Source: Amycolatopsis sp. cg9
GTDB taxonomy: Bacteria > Actinomycetota > Actinomycetes > Mycobacteriales > Pseudonocardiaceae
Direction of reading: 5' to 3'
Length of the DNA: 64,000 bases
Assembly: GCF_041346945.1 (NCBI RefSeq)
Contig: NZ_CP166850.1
Coordinates: forward strand, 6,184,501-6,248,500
How positions within the stretch are numbered: the first letter of the stretch is position 1; the number at the start of each line of letters is the position of its first letter. Position numbers and translations under genes: made by a program. Positions 41,757 to 50,048 of this stretch are shown piece after piece. The notes under the pieces were generated by a model. It had not been told where the DNA came from, made no database searches, and was given only the letters and a program-made list of their open reading frames with translations.

Positions 41757-42746
41757 GTGCGCGTCTACCGTCCCGAGGCCGGAAAGCTGGTCCGCCGCGA
41801 CGAACCGGAGCCCGAACCGCAGCGCGGGGAAGTGCTCGTCCGCGTCCGGGCGACGTCGCTGAACTACCGCGACCTGCTCATCCTCGACGGCGACCACTTC
41901 ACCACCGGGCCGGGCGACCTGATCCCGCTGTCCGACGCCGCGGGCGAGGTCGCCGCCGTGGGGGAGGGGGTCACGCGCTTCGCCGCCGGCGACCGGGTGC
42001 TCGGTGCCTTCCACTCGCACTGGATCGCCGGACGGCTGCCGGACACGCTGGTCGGCTACGGGAACGGCCAGGACGGCTGGCTCGCGGAGTACCGCGCCGT
42101 GCCGGAACACGCGCTCGTCGCGCTGCCGGACTCGCTGACCTACGAGCAGGGCGCGACGCTGCCGTGCGCCGCGGTCACCGCGTGGACGTCGCTCGCCGGC
42201 GTGCGCCCGGGCGACGTGGTGCTGACCCTCGGCACCGGCGGCGTCTCGCTGTTCGCCCTGCAGCTCGCCAAGCAGCTCGGCGCGCGGGTCGTCGCGACGA
42301 CGTCGAGCGAGGAAAAGGCGGCCAAGCTGACCGAGCTCGGCGCGGACACGGTGCTCGACTACCGGGCGACGCCGGAGTGGGGCAAGGCGGTCCTCGACGC
42401 CACCGGCGGCCGGGGCGCGGACCGGATCGTCGAGGTCGGCGGGCCGGGCACGTTCGCCCAGTCGCTCGTCGCGGCCGGGACGCACCACGCCGAGATCGCG
42501 CTCGTCGGGTTCGTCGGCGCCGAGGGGCCGCCGGTCGAGTTCATGGACCTGTTCCGCAGCGGCGCGACCATCCGGAAGATCTGGGTCGGCAGCCGCGAGG
42601 ACACCGAGGACCTCCTCCGGTGGCTCGCCGTCCGGCCGCTCGAGCCGGTCGTCGACGGTGTTCACCCGTTCGACGACGCGAACGCCGCCGTTGAGCGGTT
42701 CCGGAGCCGGCAGAACTTCGGGAAGGTCGTCATCTCGGCGGCGTGA
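41757..42746 (+). CDS. Medium-chain dehydrogenase/reductase (quinone oxidoreductase-type)
   Basis: 329 residues of the zinc-free MDR type: N-terminal GroES-like domain (SLNYRDLLILDG, GEVAAVGEGVTRFAAGDRV), a Rossmann domain with LTLGTGGVSLFALQLAKQLGA, and VIDGVHPFDD-like HPFDDANAAVERFR near the end. The catalytic Cys/His zinc ligands are missing, so quinone or enoyl reduction with NADPH is more likely than alcohol oxidation. GTG at 41757 has a good GGGAGGT site. Target of the divergent ArsR by position. Confidence 0.87.
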   Translation: MRVYRPEAGKLVRRDEPEPEPQRGEVLVRVRATSLNYRDLLILDGDHFTTGPGDLIPLSDAAGEVAAVGEGVTRFAAGDRVLGAFHSHWIAGRLPDTLVGYGNGQDGWLAEYRAVPEHALVALPDSLTYEQGATLPCAAVTAWTSLAGVRPGDVVLTLGTGGVSLFALQLAKQLGARVVATTSSEEKAAKLTELGADTVLDYRATPEWGKAVLDATGGRGADRIVEVGGPGTFAQSLVAAGTHHAEIALVGFVGAEGPPVEFMDLFRSGATIRKIWVGSREDTEDLLRWLAVRPLEPVVDGVHPFDDANAAVERFRSRQNFGKVVISAA

Positions 42747-42826
42747 GGTGAAAGGGGTACCGCTGATCGGCTGAACCTGACCCGGAGTGACCGTTCGGCG
42801 GCGAAGTGCTGCCGTTCGCCGCGTGA

Positions 42827-42855
42827 CCGCGTGGTTCCGGACCGGAACCACGCGG
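42827..42855. promoter_or_regulatory. Perfect 29-bp dyad in the gap 42747-42970
   Basis: CCGCGTGGTTCCGG (42827-42840) and its reverse complement (42842-42855) flank a single A. With a 1-nt centre it is closer to a protein-binding site than to a hairpin loop, though opening the centre would give a terminator-like stem about 80 bp after the MDR stop. No other gene is seen in the 224-bp gap. Confidence 0.55.
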
Positions 42856-42970
42856 CGCGGGCGCATGCTGTCCTTTCCGACCCCGGTGTCCCCGCGCCTG
42901 ACGTCCACTGTGGACATTGCCAGTGCGCCCGGCCCGGCGGTCTTCTCGACCGGAGATAGGACACATCGTC

Positions 42971-43528
42971 GTGACCCTGCTGGACAGCAAGCTCGTCCGG
43001 TGCTGGACGTCCCGCCCGCACCTGCAGTCCCTCTACACCCTCGCCGCCGCGGCCCCGCGGATGCGCGCCGCGCTCGGCCTCGCGCCCACCGGCGGCGGCA
43101 CGGTCGGCTTCAAGGTGACCGGGGACGCGCTGGCCCGCACCGAAGCCGAGCTGCTGGCCGCGACGTCGGCCCGGCTGCCGGTGCACCCGCTGGTGACCCA
43201 GGACCTCGACGGCCGCTCGACGGTGCGGTGCTGGCGCCGCAACCGCGACCTGCGCGTGCTGACCGCCGACCTGGTCGACGTCGCGGACCGGCTTTCGCGG
43301 GCGGGGTACGGCGGCTGCCTGCGGTTCGCCACCGTCGAGTTCGGCGAGCAGACCGGCCGCCTCGACCGGAAGCTGGCTCTGGTGTACCTGTTCGACCGCG
43401 GCACGTTCCACACCGCGCCGGCCCCGGGCACGCGGCCGCTCGACCGCTCGCTGGAGCTGCGCGCGCGGGCCGCGTTGCACGGCGCGCTGCCGCTGGAACC
43501 CGACGCCCAGCGCCGGTTCGTGCTCTGA
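42971..43528 (+). CDS. Uncharacterised protein
   Basis: 185 residues from the GTG at 42971; earlier in-frame starts (42917) are possible but lack similarity to a leader. The product is globular, rich in Arg/Leu, with a KLVRCWTSRPHLQSLYTLAAAAPRM start and a C-terminal LYLFDRGTFHTAPAP segment. I recognise no domain, signal or membrane segment. An AGATAGGA purine stretch lies upstream. Confidence 0.55.
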   Translation: MTLLDSKLVRCWTSRPHLQSLYTLAAAAPRMRAALGLAPTGGGTVGFKVTGDALARTEAELLAATSARLPVHPLVTQDLDGRSTVRCWRRNRDLRVLTADLVDVADRLSRAGYGGCLRFATVEFGEQTGRLDRKLALVYLFDRGTFHTAPAPGTRPLDRSLELRARAALHGALPLEPDAQRRFVL

Positions 43529-43604
43529 GGGTGACGCTGAAAATCCGCCGATTGGCGCTGTCCCGGCGTTCTGCGAGGATGCTGCTCTCTGCCGATCGAA
43601 GGAG

Positions 43605-44021
43605 ATGGCCGTGGCTTCTCGTCTCAACCCGTACCTGAGCTTCCGCGACGACGCGCGGCAAGCGATGGAGTTCTACAAGGGCGTCTTCGGCGGCACCCTG
43701 ACGGTGAACACGTTCGGGGAATTCGGGTCACCCGAAGGGGCGGACGCGGACAAGATCATGCATTCCCAGCTGGAGACCGACAACGGCTTCACGCTCATGG
43801 CGTCGGACACCCCGGCCGGGATGGAACACCGGCCGGGCACGAACATCACGGTCAGCCTCAGCGGCGACGACGCCGACGACTTGCGCGGCTACTGGGAACA
43901 GCTGAGCGACGGCGCGACCGTGACGGTTCCGTTCGAAAAGCAGATGTGGGGCGACGAATTCGGCGCCCTCGTCGACAAGTTCGGCATTCCCTGGATGGTC
44001 AACGTCGTCCAGGGGGCGTAG
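43605..44021 (+). CDS. VOC-superfamily (PhnB/glyoxalase-like) protein
   Basis: 138 residues, two beta-alpha-beta-beta-beta modules of the vicinal oxygen chelate fold: LNPYLSFRDDARQAMEFYKGVFGG at the start and WGDEFGALVDKFGIPWMVN at the end, as in PhnB-like proteins. Metal ligands are only partly visible (MHSQLE). Usually a small-molecule binding or isomerase-type protein; function unknown. ATG at 43605 has AAGGAG nearby. Confidence 0.85.
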   Translation: MAVASRLNPYLSFRDDARQAMEFYKGVFGGTLTVNTFGEFGSPEGADADKIMHSQLETDNGFTLMASDTPAGMEHRPGTNITVSLSGDDADDLRGYWEQLSDGATVTVPFEKQMWGDEFGALVDKFGIPWMVNVVQGA

Positions 44022-44100
44022 CGGACCGTTGCAGCGCGCGCCCTCGTCGGTGACGATGAGGTGACGGCGCTTGCGATGCGCCGGGCCCGAAGGAGGCCCG

Positions 44101-44739
44101 ATGGCGGGTACCCCGTGGATGTGCGCGCAGTGCGGTGCGGTCAACGACCCCGCCGCCGGGCGCTGTGGCACCTGCGCGGGCCTGGCCCCGGGCCGGGCCC
44201 GCGCGCGGGCGCTGTGGGTGCTGCTGACCCTGATGGTCGTCGCCGGCGTCGCGGTCGGCGGTGTCCTGCTGTTCACCGGGCGCTCGGAGCCCGGCCCGGC
44301 CGCGTCCGGGCCCTTCCCGGAGTACACGACGCCCGCGCTGCCCACGACCAAGACCGTGGTGACGACCGCCGGCGCGCTCACCCCGCCGGTCACGCCGTCC
44401 ACGCCCACCACCACGACTTCTCCGCCGGCCGGAAAGCCGTGCCCCGGCGACGCCGCGCGGTTCCTGCCCGGCGGCCAGGGGACGGCGCTGCTCGTTGGGC
44501 AGACGGTGAAGTCGCAGGTCACGATCTGCCGGACCCCGGACGGCCGGATCTTCTACGACGGCCAGGCCCGCGGGCAGGCGGCGTCGGACGACACCCACAT
44601 CGTCCTGCCCGCCCAGGAGTCGGGCGACGGCTTCGTCGCGGTGAACGGCGAGTACAGCTACAAGGTGGGCGGCGGCCGGCTGGTCGTGTCGGCCGGGTCC
44701 GCAGTGCTTTCCGACGAGCCGCTGACCCCCGTCGGCTGA
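44101..44739 (+). CDS. RanBP2-type zinc-ribbon membrane protein
   Basis: 212 residues. N-terminal zinc ribbon with Cys8, Cys11, Cys22 and Cys25 (WMCAQCGAVN, GRCGTC), a membrane helix (ALWVLLTLMVVAGVAVGGVLLF), a Pro/Thr-rich linker and a C-terminal beta-rich extracellular region with one Cys pair. ATG at 44101 follows AGGAGGCCC. It probably senses or presents something at the envelope; no family name. The 3' end overlaps the convergent gene at 44658 by 82 bp. Confidence 0.7.
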   Translation: MAGTPWMCAQCGAVNDPAAGRCGTCAGLAPGRARARALWVLLTLMVVAGVAVGGVLLFTGRSEPGPAASGPFPEYTTPALPTTKTVVTTAGALTPPVTPSTPTTTTSPPAGKPCPGDAARFLPGGQGTALLVGQTVKSQVTICRTPDGRIFYDGQARGQAASDDTHIVLPAQESGDGFVAVNGEYSYKVGGGRLVVSAGSAVLSDEPLTPVG

Positions 44740-45293
44740 GCGCCGATCGCCTCGATCGCGGCCAGCGGTTCCGCGTCGAACCCCAGGTCGAGGCGCATCT
44801 TCGCGCGCAGGAGGCGGTACCCGCGCTGACCCTCCGTCCAGAACGGGCGGTTGTCCTCGCCGAGGTTCTCGGGGTCCATCAGCCGCGAGGCCAGCCGCAT
44901 CCTCGGCAGCGTCGCGTCGCTGACGAGCTTCCGGACGGGTTCCGGCGCGTGCAGCGCGACCGCGCCGAGTGCGTGCTGGGTTTCGCTCCGCACCTCGCGC
45001 AGCTCGGTGAGCTGGTGCTCGTCGACGGGTTTGCCGAGCTCGTGGGACCGGAGCGTCCGGAACAGGACCATGTCGAACGCCTCGAGGACGCCGAGGAGCT
45101 CGGCGTAGGCGGCGGCGCGGGTCTCGTGCGTGCGGGCCTCCCGCTCGCGCTGCCACCGGCGCTCTTCGCGGGCGGTTTCCTCGGCCATCCGCTTGGTCTC
45201 GCGACGGCCTGAGAGCACCTGCGTGGTGAGCACCCCGGCCAGGCCGAGCAGCGCGACGACGATCGGTATCCACACCGGGACCTGGGAACCCAC
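44658..45293 (-). CDS. Membrane-anchored coiled-coil protein of unknown function
   Basis: 211 residues: one N-terminal membrane helix (VWIPIVVALLGLAGVLTTQVL), then a long charged helix (RRETKRMAEETAREERRWQRERE) and a further helical region with DENLGEDNRPF. No catalytic motif is visible. The C-terminal 80 bp overlap the 3' end of the convergent zinc-ribbon gene, a long overlap for this window. Start ATG is near the GNAT gene's upstream region. Confidence 0.65.
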   Translation of the reverse strand: MGSQVPVWIPIVVALLGLAGVLTTQVLSGRRETKRMAEETAREERRWQREREARTHETRAAAYAELLGVLEAFDMVLFRTLRSHELGKPVDEHQLTELREVRSETQHALGAVALHAPEPVRKLVSDATLPRMRLASRLMDPENLGEDNRPFWTEGQRGYRLLRAKMRLDLGFDAEPLAAIEAIGAQPTGVSGSSESTADPADTTSRPPPTL

Positions 45294-45368
45294 GAGCGCA
45301 CCCTACCGGCGGCGCTCAGGATGTGGGACCGGCGCCGCCGGGCCCGCCGGTGCGGGGATCCTGGCGGT

Positions 45369-46046
45369 ATGGCTTCTCCGCTCGACAACCCGGCTTGGGC
45401 GTCGCTGACCGGTCCGCACGCCCACTTCGCGGAACGGCGCGGCCGCGTGCTGCGCTACCCCGAGGACGTCGCTCCCTTCCTCGCCCTGCCCGACGACCCC
45501 GGTGCGCAGGACTGGCTCGACGTGGCCGAGCTCGCCGGACCGGGAGCGACCGTCGTGGTCGCCGCGACCGTCGAACGGCCGCCGGCCGGCTGGGAGGTGC
45601 TCGGCGAGACCCCGGGCGTCCAGCTCGTGGACGAGGGGATCGCGGCCGCGCCGGAGCCGGAGGCCGTGCGGCTGGGGCTCACCGACGTGCCCGAGATGCT
45701 CGACCTCGTCGAGCGGACGAAGCCCGGGCCGTTCCGGAAGCGGACCGTCGAACTCGGCACGTACCTCGGCATCCGGCGGGGCGGTGCGCTGGTCGCGATG
45801 GCCGGCGAGCGGCTGCACCCGCCCGGCTACACCGAAATCAGCGCGGTCTGCACGGACCCGGCCCACCGCGGGGAGGGCCTGGCGACGCGGCTCGTGCTCG
45901 CCGTGGCGGCGGGGATCCGCGAGCGCGGCGAGACGCCGATGCTGCACGCGGCCGCGAGCAACACCTCCGCGATCCGGTTGTACCTGTCGCTCGGGTTCGC
46001 CCTGCGGAAGCGGCCGGACTTCGTCGCGGTCCGCGTGCCCGGCTAG
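45369..46046 (+). CDS. GNAT-family N-acetyltransferase
   Basis: 225 residues. The C-terminal half has the acetyl-CoA binding signature (SAVCTDPAHRGEGLATRLVLAVAAGI, RGEG being the Q/RxxGxG/A loop) and SNTSAIRLYLSLGFALRK. The N-terminal half is a divergent family-specific domain. Acetylates an unknown amine in the cytoplasm. The stop overlaps that of the next gene in CTAG. Confidence 0.85.
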   Translation: MASPLDNPAWASLTGPHAHFAERRGRVLRYPEDVAPFLALPDDPGAQDWLDVAELAGPGATVVVAATVERPPAGWEVLGETPGVQLVDEGIAAAPEPEAVRLGLTDVPEMLDLVERTKPGPFRKRTVELGTYLGIRRGGALVAMAGERLHPPGYTEISAVCTDPAHRGEGLATRLVLAVAAGIRERGETPMLHAAASNTSAIRLYLSLGFALRKRPDFVAVRVPG

Positions 46047-46468
46047 GCGCCGGTCGAGGAGCCCGGCCGCACGATCATCAGGACCGTCACCGCCGCCCAC
46101 AGCAGGTTGAACACCCCGGTGACCATCGCGAGGCGGCTCAGCTTGTCCGGAGTGGACTCACCGGTCAGGAGCCGCTTCTGCCTGGGCAGCACCAGAAGCG
46201 CGAGGACCGCGGCCGCGACGGCGGTCAGGCCGATCGACGTGAGCAGCCACGGGTCGCCCATGACGTGCATGGTGCCCGCGACGCCGAACCCGAACACCGG
46301 GACGGCGATGGCGGCGTAGGCGTAGACGTGGCAGATCCGGTGCAGCATCGCCGTCACCTCGACCTCGCCCTTGCGGACGGCGGCGGGGAACATGCTGGCC
46401 GCGACGGCGACCGGGCCGACGGCCAGCACCGCCGCCAGGACGTGGACCGAGAGCAGGAATTTCGACAC
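46043..46468 (-). CDS. DUF2269-family integral membrane protein
   Basis: 141 residues with four membrane helices (about 3-25, 48-70, 75-98 and 115-137). Pattern LSVHVLAAVLAVGPVAVAASMFP and HRICHVYAYAAIAVPVFGFGVAG fits the DUF2269 family, uncharacterised. Histidines on the first two helices could hold a cofactor but that is speculation. GTG start. Stop shares CTAG with the GNAT gene. Confidence 0.7.
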   Translation of the reverse strand: MSKFLLSVHVLAAVLAVGPVAVAASMFPAAVRKGEVEVTAMLHRICHVYAYAAIAVPVFGFGVAGTMHVMGDPWLLTSIGLTAVAAAVLALLVLPRQKRLLTGESTPDKLSRLAMVTGVFNLLWAAVTVLMIVRPGSSTGA

Positions 46469-46603
46469 GCAGGGAACCTACTGGGCCCGGTGCGCGCCGG
46501 GGAGTGGCTGGAACGCCAAGAACCACCGGGTTCCGGCCAACCTCACCGGCATGTCGAATCCGGCGGTCCCCCTTCGACGAACAAGTAGCGAAAGGGGACC
46601 ACG

Positions 46604-46960
46604 ATGACCACCACGACCTGCACCACCACCCGGGTCCGCAGCCTGCCGGTCCTGCTCGCCACCGAAGACGACGCCGAGGACACCGGCCTGCTGGCGCCCG
46701 ACGACCGCCTGACCTGCCACGTGCACGGCCGGTGGATCAACCAGTGCGTCGCCTCGCCCGCCCACGTCAGCCCGGTCACCCGGCACCGCTGGTGCCGCGG
46801 CTGCCGGACCGAACTGTCCGTCGCGGTGGACGAGCTGTCCCTGGCCGTGGCGATGTCCTGCCCGCGCTGCGGGGACGGCCGCAGCGCCGCGACCACCCGG
46901 CTGACCGCCGCGTGCCGGGCGAGCCTGGCCGCCGAGCGCGACATCCGCCGCGCGGCCTGA
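46604..46960 (+). CDS. Small cysteine-rich zinc-binding protein
   Basis: 118 residues with CHVHGRWINQC, WCRGC and SCPRCGDG, that is several Cys/His pairs likely to bind zinc; flanking helices are Ala/Arg-rich. I recognise no named family. The reading frame is well supported by GC3 pattern and by AAAGGGG before the ATG at 46604. Convergent with the permease gene through the repeat cluster at 46976-47058. Confidence 0.65.
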   Translation: MTTTTCTTTRVRSLPVLLATEDDAEDTGLLAPDDRLTCHVHGRWINQCVASPAHVSPVTRHRWCRGCRTELSVAVDELSLAVAMSCPRCGDGRSAATTRLTAACRASLAAERDIRRAA

Positions 46961-46975
46961 GCGACCGGCTCGAAG

Positions 46976-47058
46976 CGCCCAATGTGGCGTTGGGTGCGTC
47001 CAGCGCACCCAATGTGGCGTTCGGTGCGCTGGATGCCACCAACGCCACATTGGGGTGC
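46976..47058. repeat. Cluster of CCCAATGTGGCGTT repeats in both orientations
   Basis: CCCAATGTGGCGTT occurs at 46978-46991 and 47008-47021 in direct orientation and inverted at 47041-47054. Copy 1 pairs with copy 3 over 16 bp (46978-46993 with 47039-47054) and copy 2 pairs with copy 3 over 14 bp, so the two foldings exclude each other. Copy 2 lies within its own TCCAGCGCACC/GGTGCGCTGGA hairpin (47000-47010/47023-47033). Between convergent genes, it may end both transcripts. Confidence 0.8.
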
Positions 47059-47070
47059 TTGTGGCCGGGG

Positions 47071-48507
47071 TCAGCGGGGGGCGGGTTCGGTGGCGAGACC
47101 GAGTTCGTCGAGGCCCGCGTAGACGTCCGGCCGGCGGTGCCGGAGCCAGGCCGCGAGGCCGAGGCCGGCGGCCGCCGCCACCGCGAGCAGCCAGGGCAGC
47201 AGGGCGATCGCGGGGGCTTCGGAGCCGGCGAGCGTGGGGAAGTTGACGATCGCCAGTGCCGTCACGGCGATCAGGCCGAGCCCGCCGAGGCCGGGGGCGA
47301 TCGCGGTGCGCCACCGCCGCGGGTCGCGCCGTTTGCGGAAGAACGCGACGACGGCGATCCCGGCCAGCGCCTGCAGGGCGATCACGCCGAGGGTGCCGAT
47401 GCCGGTCATGCTGGCGGTGAGGTCGGCGAGGGGGTCCAGCCCGGCCAGCGCGTACGCCCCGGCGATCAGCGCCGCCAGTCCGATCTGCGTGCCGCTCGCG
47501 ATGTACGGCGCGCCGTTCGCCGCGTTCGTCCGGCCGAGGACGGCCGGCAGCACGCGGGCCCGGCCGAGGGCGAACAGGTAGCGCGTCGCGGAGTTGTGCA
47601 GCGCCAGCAGCGCCGCGAACAGGCTCACGACCAGCAGCAGCATCATCACGTCGGTGAAGAACGAGCCCAGGTACGTCCGGCTGATCGAGAAGACGAGGTC
47701 GCCGGTCGCGAGGTGGTCCTGGGCGGTCTGCCCGGCCTGGGCGACGCTCGTCGCGCTGACGATCGCCCACGTCGTGACCGCGGCGAACACGCCGATCAGG
47801 ACGATCGCGGTGTAGGTCGCGCGGGAGATCGTCCGGTGCGGGTCGCGCGCCTCCTCGCTGAACAGCCCGGTGGCCTCGAAGCCGACGAAAGCGTTGAAGG
47901 CGAACAGGAACGCGATCCCGATCGAGCCCGAGAACACCACACCGGGCGAGAACGCCTGGACGTCCAGTCCGGTCCGGACGGCCACCGCGACGTCCAGGAC
48001 GAGCAGGATCGACACCTCGAGGACGAGCGAAACACCGAGCACCTTCGCGCTGACGTCGACCCCGCGGCGGCCGAGCGCGAACACCGCGACCGCGGAGACG
48101 AGGCTCCACAGCTGCCACGGGGTGTGCCGGCCGAAGACCTGCTCGACCACGTTCGCCGTGAAGAAGCCGCTCGTCCCGACCGCGCCGGCGACGAAGCAGT
48201 TGTAGCCCAGCAGGGCGATGAGCGCGGCGACGAGGCCCATCGGGCGGCCGAGCCCCTTGGTGACGTAGACGTAGAAGCCGCCCGCGCCGGTGACCACCTT
48301 GCTCATCTGCGCGTAGCCGACGCCGAAGAGCACGAGGATCAGCGCGGCGAGCAGGAACGCGCCGGGCATGCCGCCGCCGTTGCCGAGCGCGATGCCCAGG
48401 GCGGCGATGACGACGATGCCGGTCAGCGGCGCGACGGCGGCGAGGACGAGGAAGACGACGCCCGGTGTGCCCAGCGCGTCGCGGCGCAGGGAGCCCGAAT
48501 CGGCCAT
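47071..48507 (-). CDS. APC-superfamily amino acid/polyamine permease
   Basis: 478 residues, about 12 membrane helices. The APC features are GTPGVVFLVLAAVAPLTGIV and the conserved SFAYAG-like GFGVGYAQMSKVVTGAGGFYVYV helix, and GFEATGLFSEEARDPHRTISRA. It should import amino acids or amines by proton symport. The ATG at 48507 begins MADSGSL; 12 further residues would be added by a start at 48543. No dedicated regulator is adjacent except the histidine kinase at 48595. Confidence 0.88.
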   Translation of the reverse strand: MADSGSLRRDALGTPGVVFLVLAAVAPLTGIVVIAALGIALGNGGGMPGAFLLAALILVLFGVGYAQMSKVVTGAGGFYVYVTKGLGRPMGLVAALIALLGYNCFVAGAVGTSGFFTANVVEQVFGRHTPWQLWSLVSAVAVFALGRRGVDVSAKVLGVSLVLEVSILLVLDVAVAVRTGLDVQAFSPGVVFSGSIGIAFLFAFNAFVGFEATGLFSEEARDPHRTISRATYTAIVLIGVFAAVTTWAIVSATSVAQAGQTAQDHLATGDLVFSISRTYLGSFFTDVMMLLLVVSLFAALLALHNSATRYLFALGRARVLPAVLGRTNAANGAPYIASGTQIGLAALIAGAYALAGLDPLADLTASMTGIGTLGVIALQALAGIAVVAFFRKRRDPRRWRTAIAPGLGGLGLIAVTALAIVNFPTLAGSEAPAIALLPWLLAVAAAAGLGLAAWLRHRRPDVYAGLDELGLATEPAPR

Positions 48508-48594
48508 GGGGGTTTCTCCTCCCGCGGGGACTGTCCCGGGCATGGTGCGCCCCGGCCGTCGCGGGAGTCTTGTGCCGCAGCGCAGATCCGTTGC

Positions 48595-49872
48595 CTAGCC
48601 CGGCACCCACATCGTGACGCGGGTGCCGCGGCCGGGCTGCGAGTCCACGGTGCCGTGCCCGCCGACCTCGGCCAGCCGGGCCACGATGGACTGGCTGATG
48701 CCGAAGCCCGGCGGCCGGTCGTGGACGTCGAAGCCCTGGCCTTGATCGCGGGCCACCACCGCGATCCCGCCGTCGCGTTCCTCCACGCGGAGCACGACCT
48801 GCTTGGTCCCGGAGTGCTTCACGGTGTTGCGCAACGCTTCCCGGACCGCCTCGACCAGCGCGGTGCGGCGGGCGGAGGAAACCTTGTGGTCGTCGGCGAA
48901 GTCCGCGGCGACGAGCTGCGTGCGCAGGCCGTCGCGGGCCAGCTCGGTGGCGACGTCGGCGAGTTCGACCGCGAAGCTGCGCGTCGGGCCCGTCGGCACC
49001 GGCTCGGTGATCTGGCGGCGCAGCTCGGCCGCTTCCGCCTTGGCGACCGAGCGGAGTTCGGCCAGCCGCGTGACGGCCTGCGCTTCGTCGCCGGGCGCCG
49101 AGATGGCCAGTGCTTCGAGCGTCTGCAGCACGCTGTCGTGCATGATGCGCCGGGTCCGGCGGCGTTCGGCTTCGCGCCCGCGCCGCAGCCCGATGTCGAC
49201 CGCGAACCGGGTGCCGACGCCGAGCAGGATGAGGATCGCGACGGCCAGCACGATTGCCACCGCCAGCGCGACCAGGCAGCCGATCGACCGCGTCAGGGCG
49301 AGCTGGTGGCCCAGCGGGAGGCCGCCCGCGACGGTCAGCGCCGCCCGCAACGGCACGGCCGCCGCGAACAGCCACAGCGCCGCGGGCAGCCCGGACGTGC
49401 CCGCCCACATGGCGACCGAGCCGACCAGCCAGGTCCACGACACGTCGACCGCGAACGGCTGCACCGAAGCCGGCGCCGTCATGGCCACGGCGAAGTTGAG
49501 CAGGACGCCGACGGCGAGGTCCAGGCCGAGGGCGCGGGTGGTGATCCGGGCCCGCAGCCCGCCGGACCGCAGCACCCAGACCGCCGCGGCGGTGTTGGCC
49601 AGCACCGCGAACGCGGTCGCGCCCAGCACCGGCCCGAGCCCGAGCCCGCCGTTGGCGGCGGCGAACCCGATGAACACCTTGACGAACGCCGCGATCCGGT
49701 ACGCCAGCGGCACGAGCACCCAGTAGCGCGAGGCACGCGCGAGCGTCGCGTCCCCGACCGCGGTCAAGTCGCCGTTGTCGGTGGCGGGCCCGGCGGGCTC
49801 CGCGGGTGTGCCGCTGCGCAGCAGCGTGCGGACGAACGCGCGCGGCGGTGCGGCAAAGCCCGCCTCGGGCAT
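48595..49872 (-). CDS. Orphan sensor histidine kinase (NarL-type partner class)
   Basis: 425 residues: five to six N-terminal membrane helices, an HK core whose phospho-acceptor region is RRIMHDSVLQTLEALAIS (H in the HDxxxQ arrangement of the DesK/HPK7 group) and an ATPase domain with LRNTVKHSGTKQV, DQGQGFD and GFGISQSI. Such kinases phosphorylate LuxR/NarL-type regulators, but no response regulator is in the neighbourhood, so it is orphan here. It is upstream of the permease gene on the same strand. Confidence 0.85.
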   Translation of the reverse strand: MPEAGFAAPPRAFVRTLLRSGTPAEPAGPATDNGDLTAVGDATLARASRYWVLVPLAYRIAAFVKVFIGFAAANGGLGLGPVLGATAFAVLANTAAAVWVLRSGGLRARITTRALGLDLAVGVLLNFAVAMTAPASVQPFAVDVSWTWLVGSVAMWAGTSGLPAALWLFAAAVPLRAALTVAGGLPLGHQLALTRSIGCLVALAVAIVLAVAILILLGVGTRFAVDIGLRRGREAERRRTRRIMHDSVLQTLEALAISAPGDEAQAVTRLAELRSVAKAEAAELRRQITEPVPTGPTRSFAVELADVATELARDGLRTQLVAADFADDHKVSSARRTALVEAVREALRNTVKHSGTKQVVLRVEERDGGIAVVARDQGQGFDVHDRPPGFGISQSIVARLAEVGGHGTVDSQPGRGTRVTMWVPG

Positions 49873-50048
49873 CGGTGGTCCCCATTCATCCGGCCGTCCG
49901 GGCGGCCTGAGCCTGGCAGCGCGGCGGGGGAGTCGTCAACCGTCCCGGGCCGGAGTCCAGCCCGGTGGAGCAAGCCGCGCGACGGGTTCGTGACCTTGGG
50001 GGCCGCGATCGGTTGCGCGGTGCCGCCGGACGGCCGCGCGGTCGTCGC

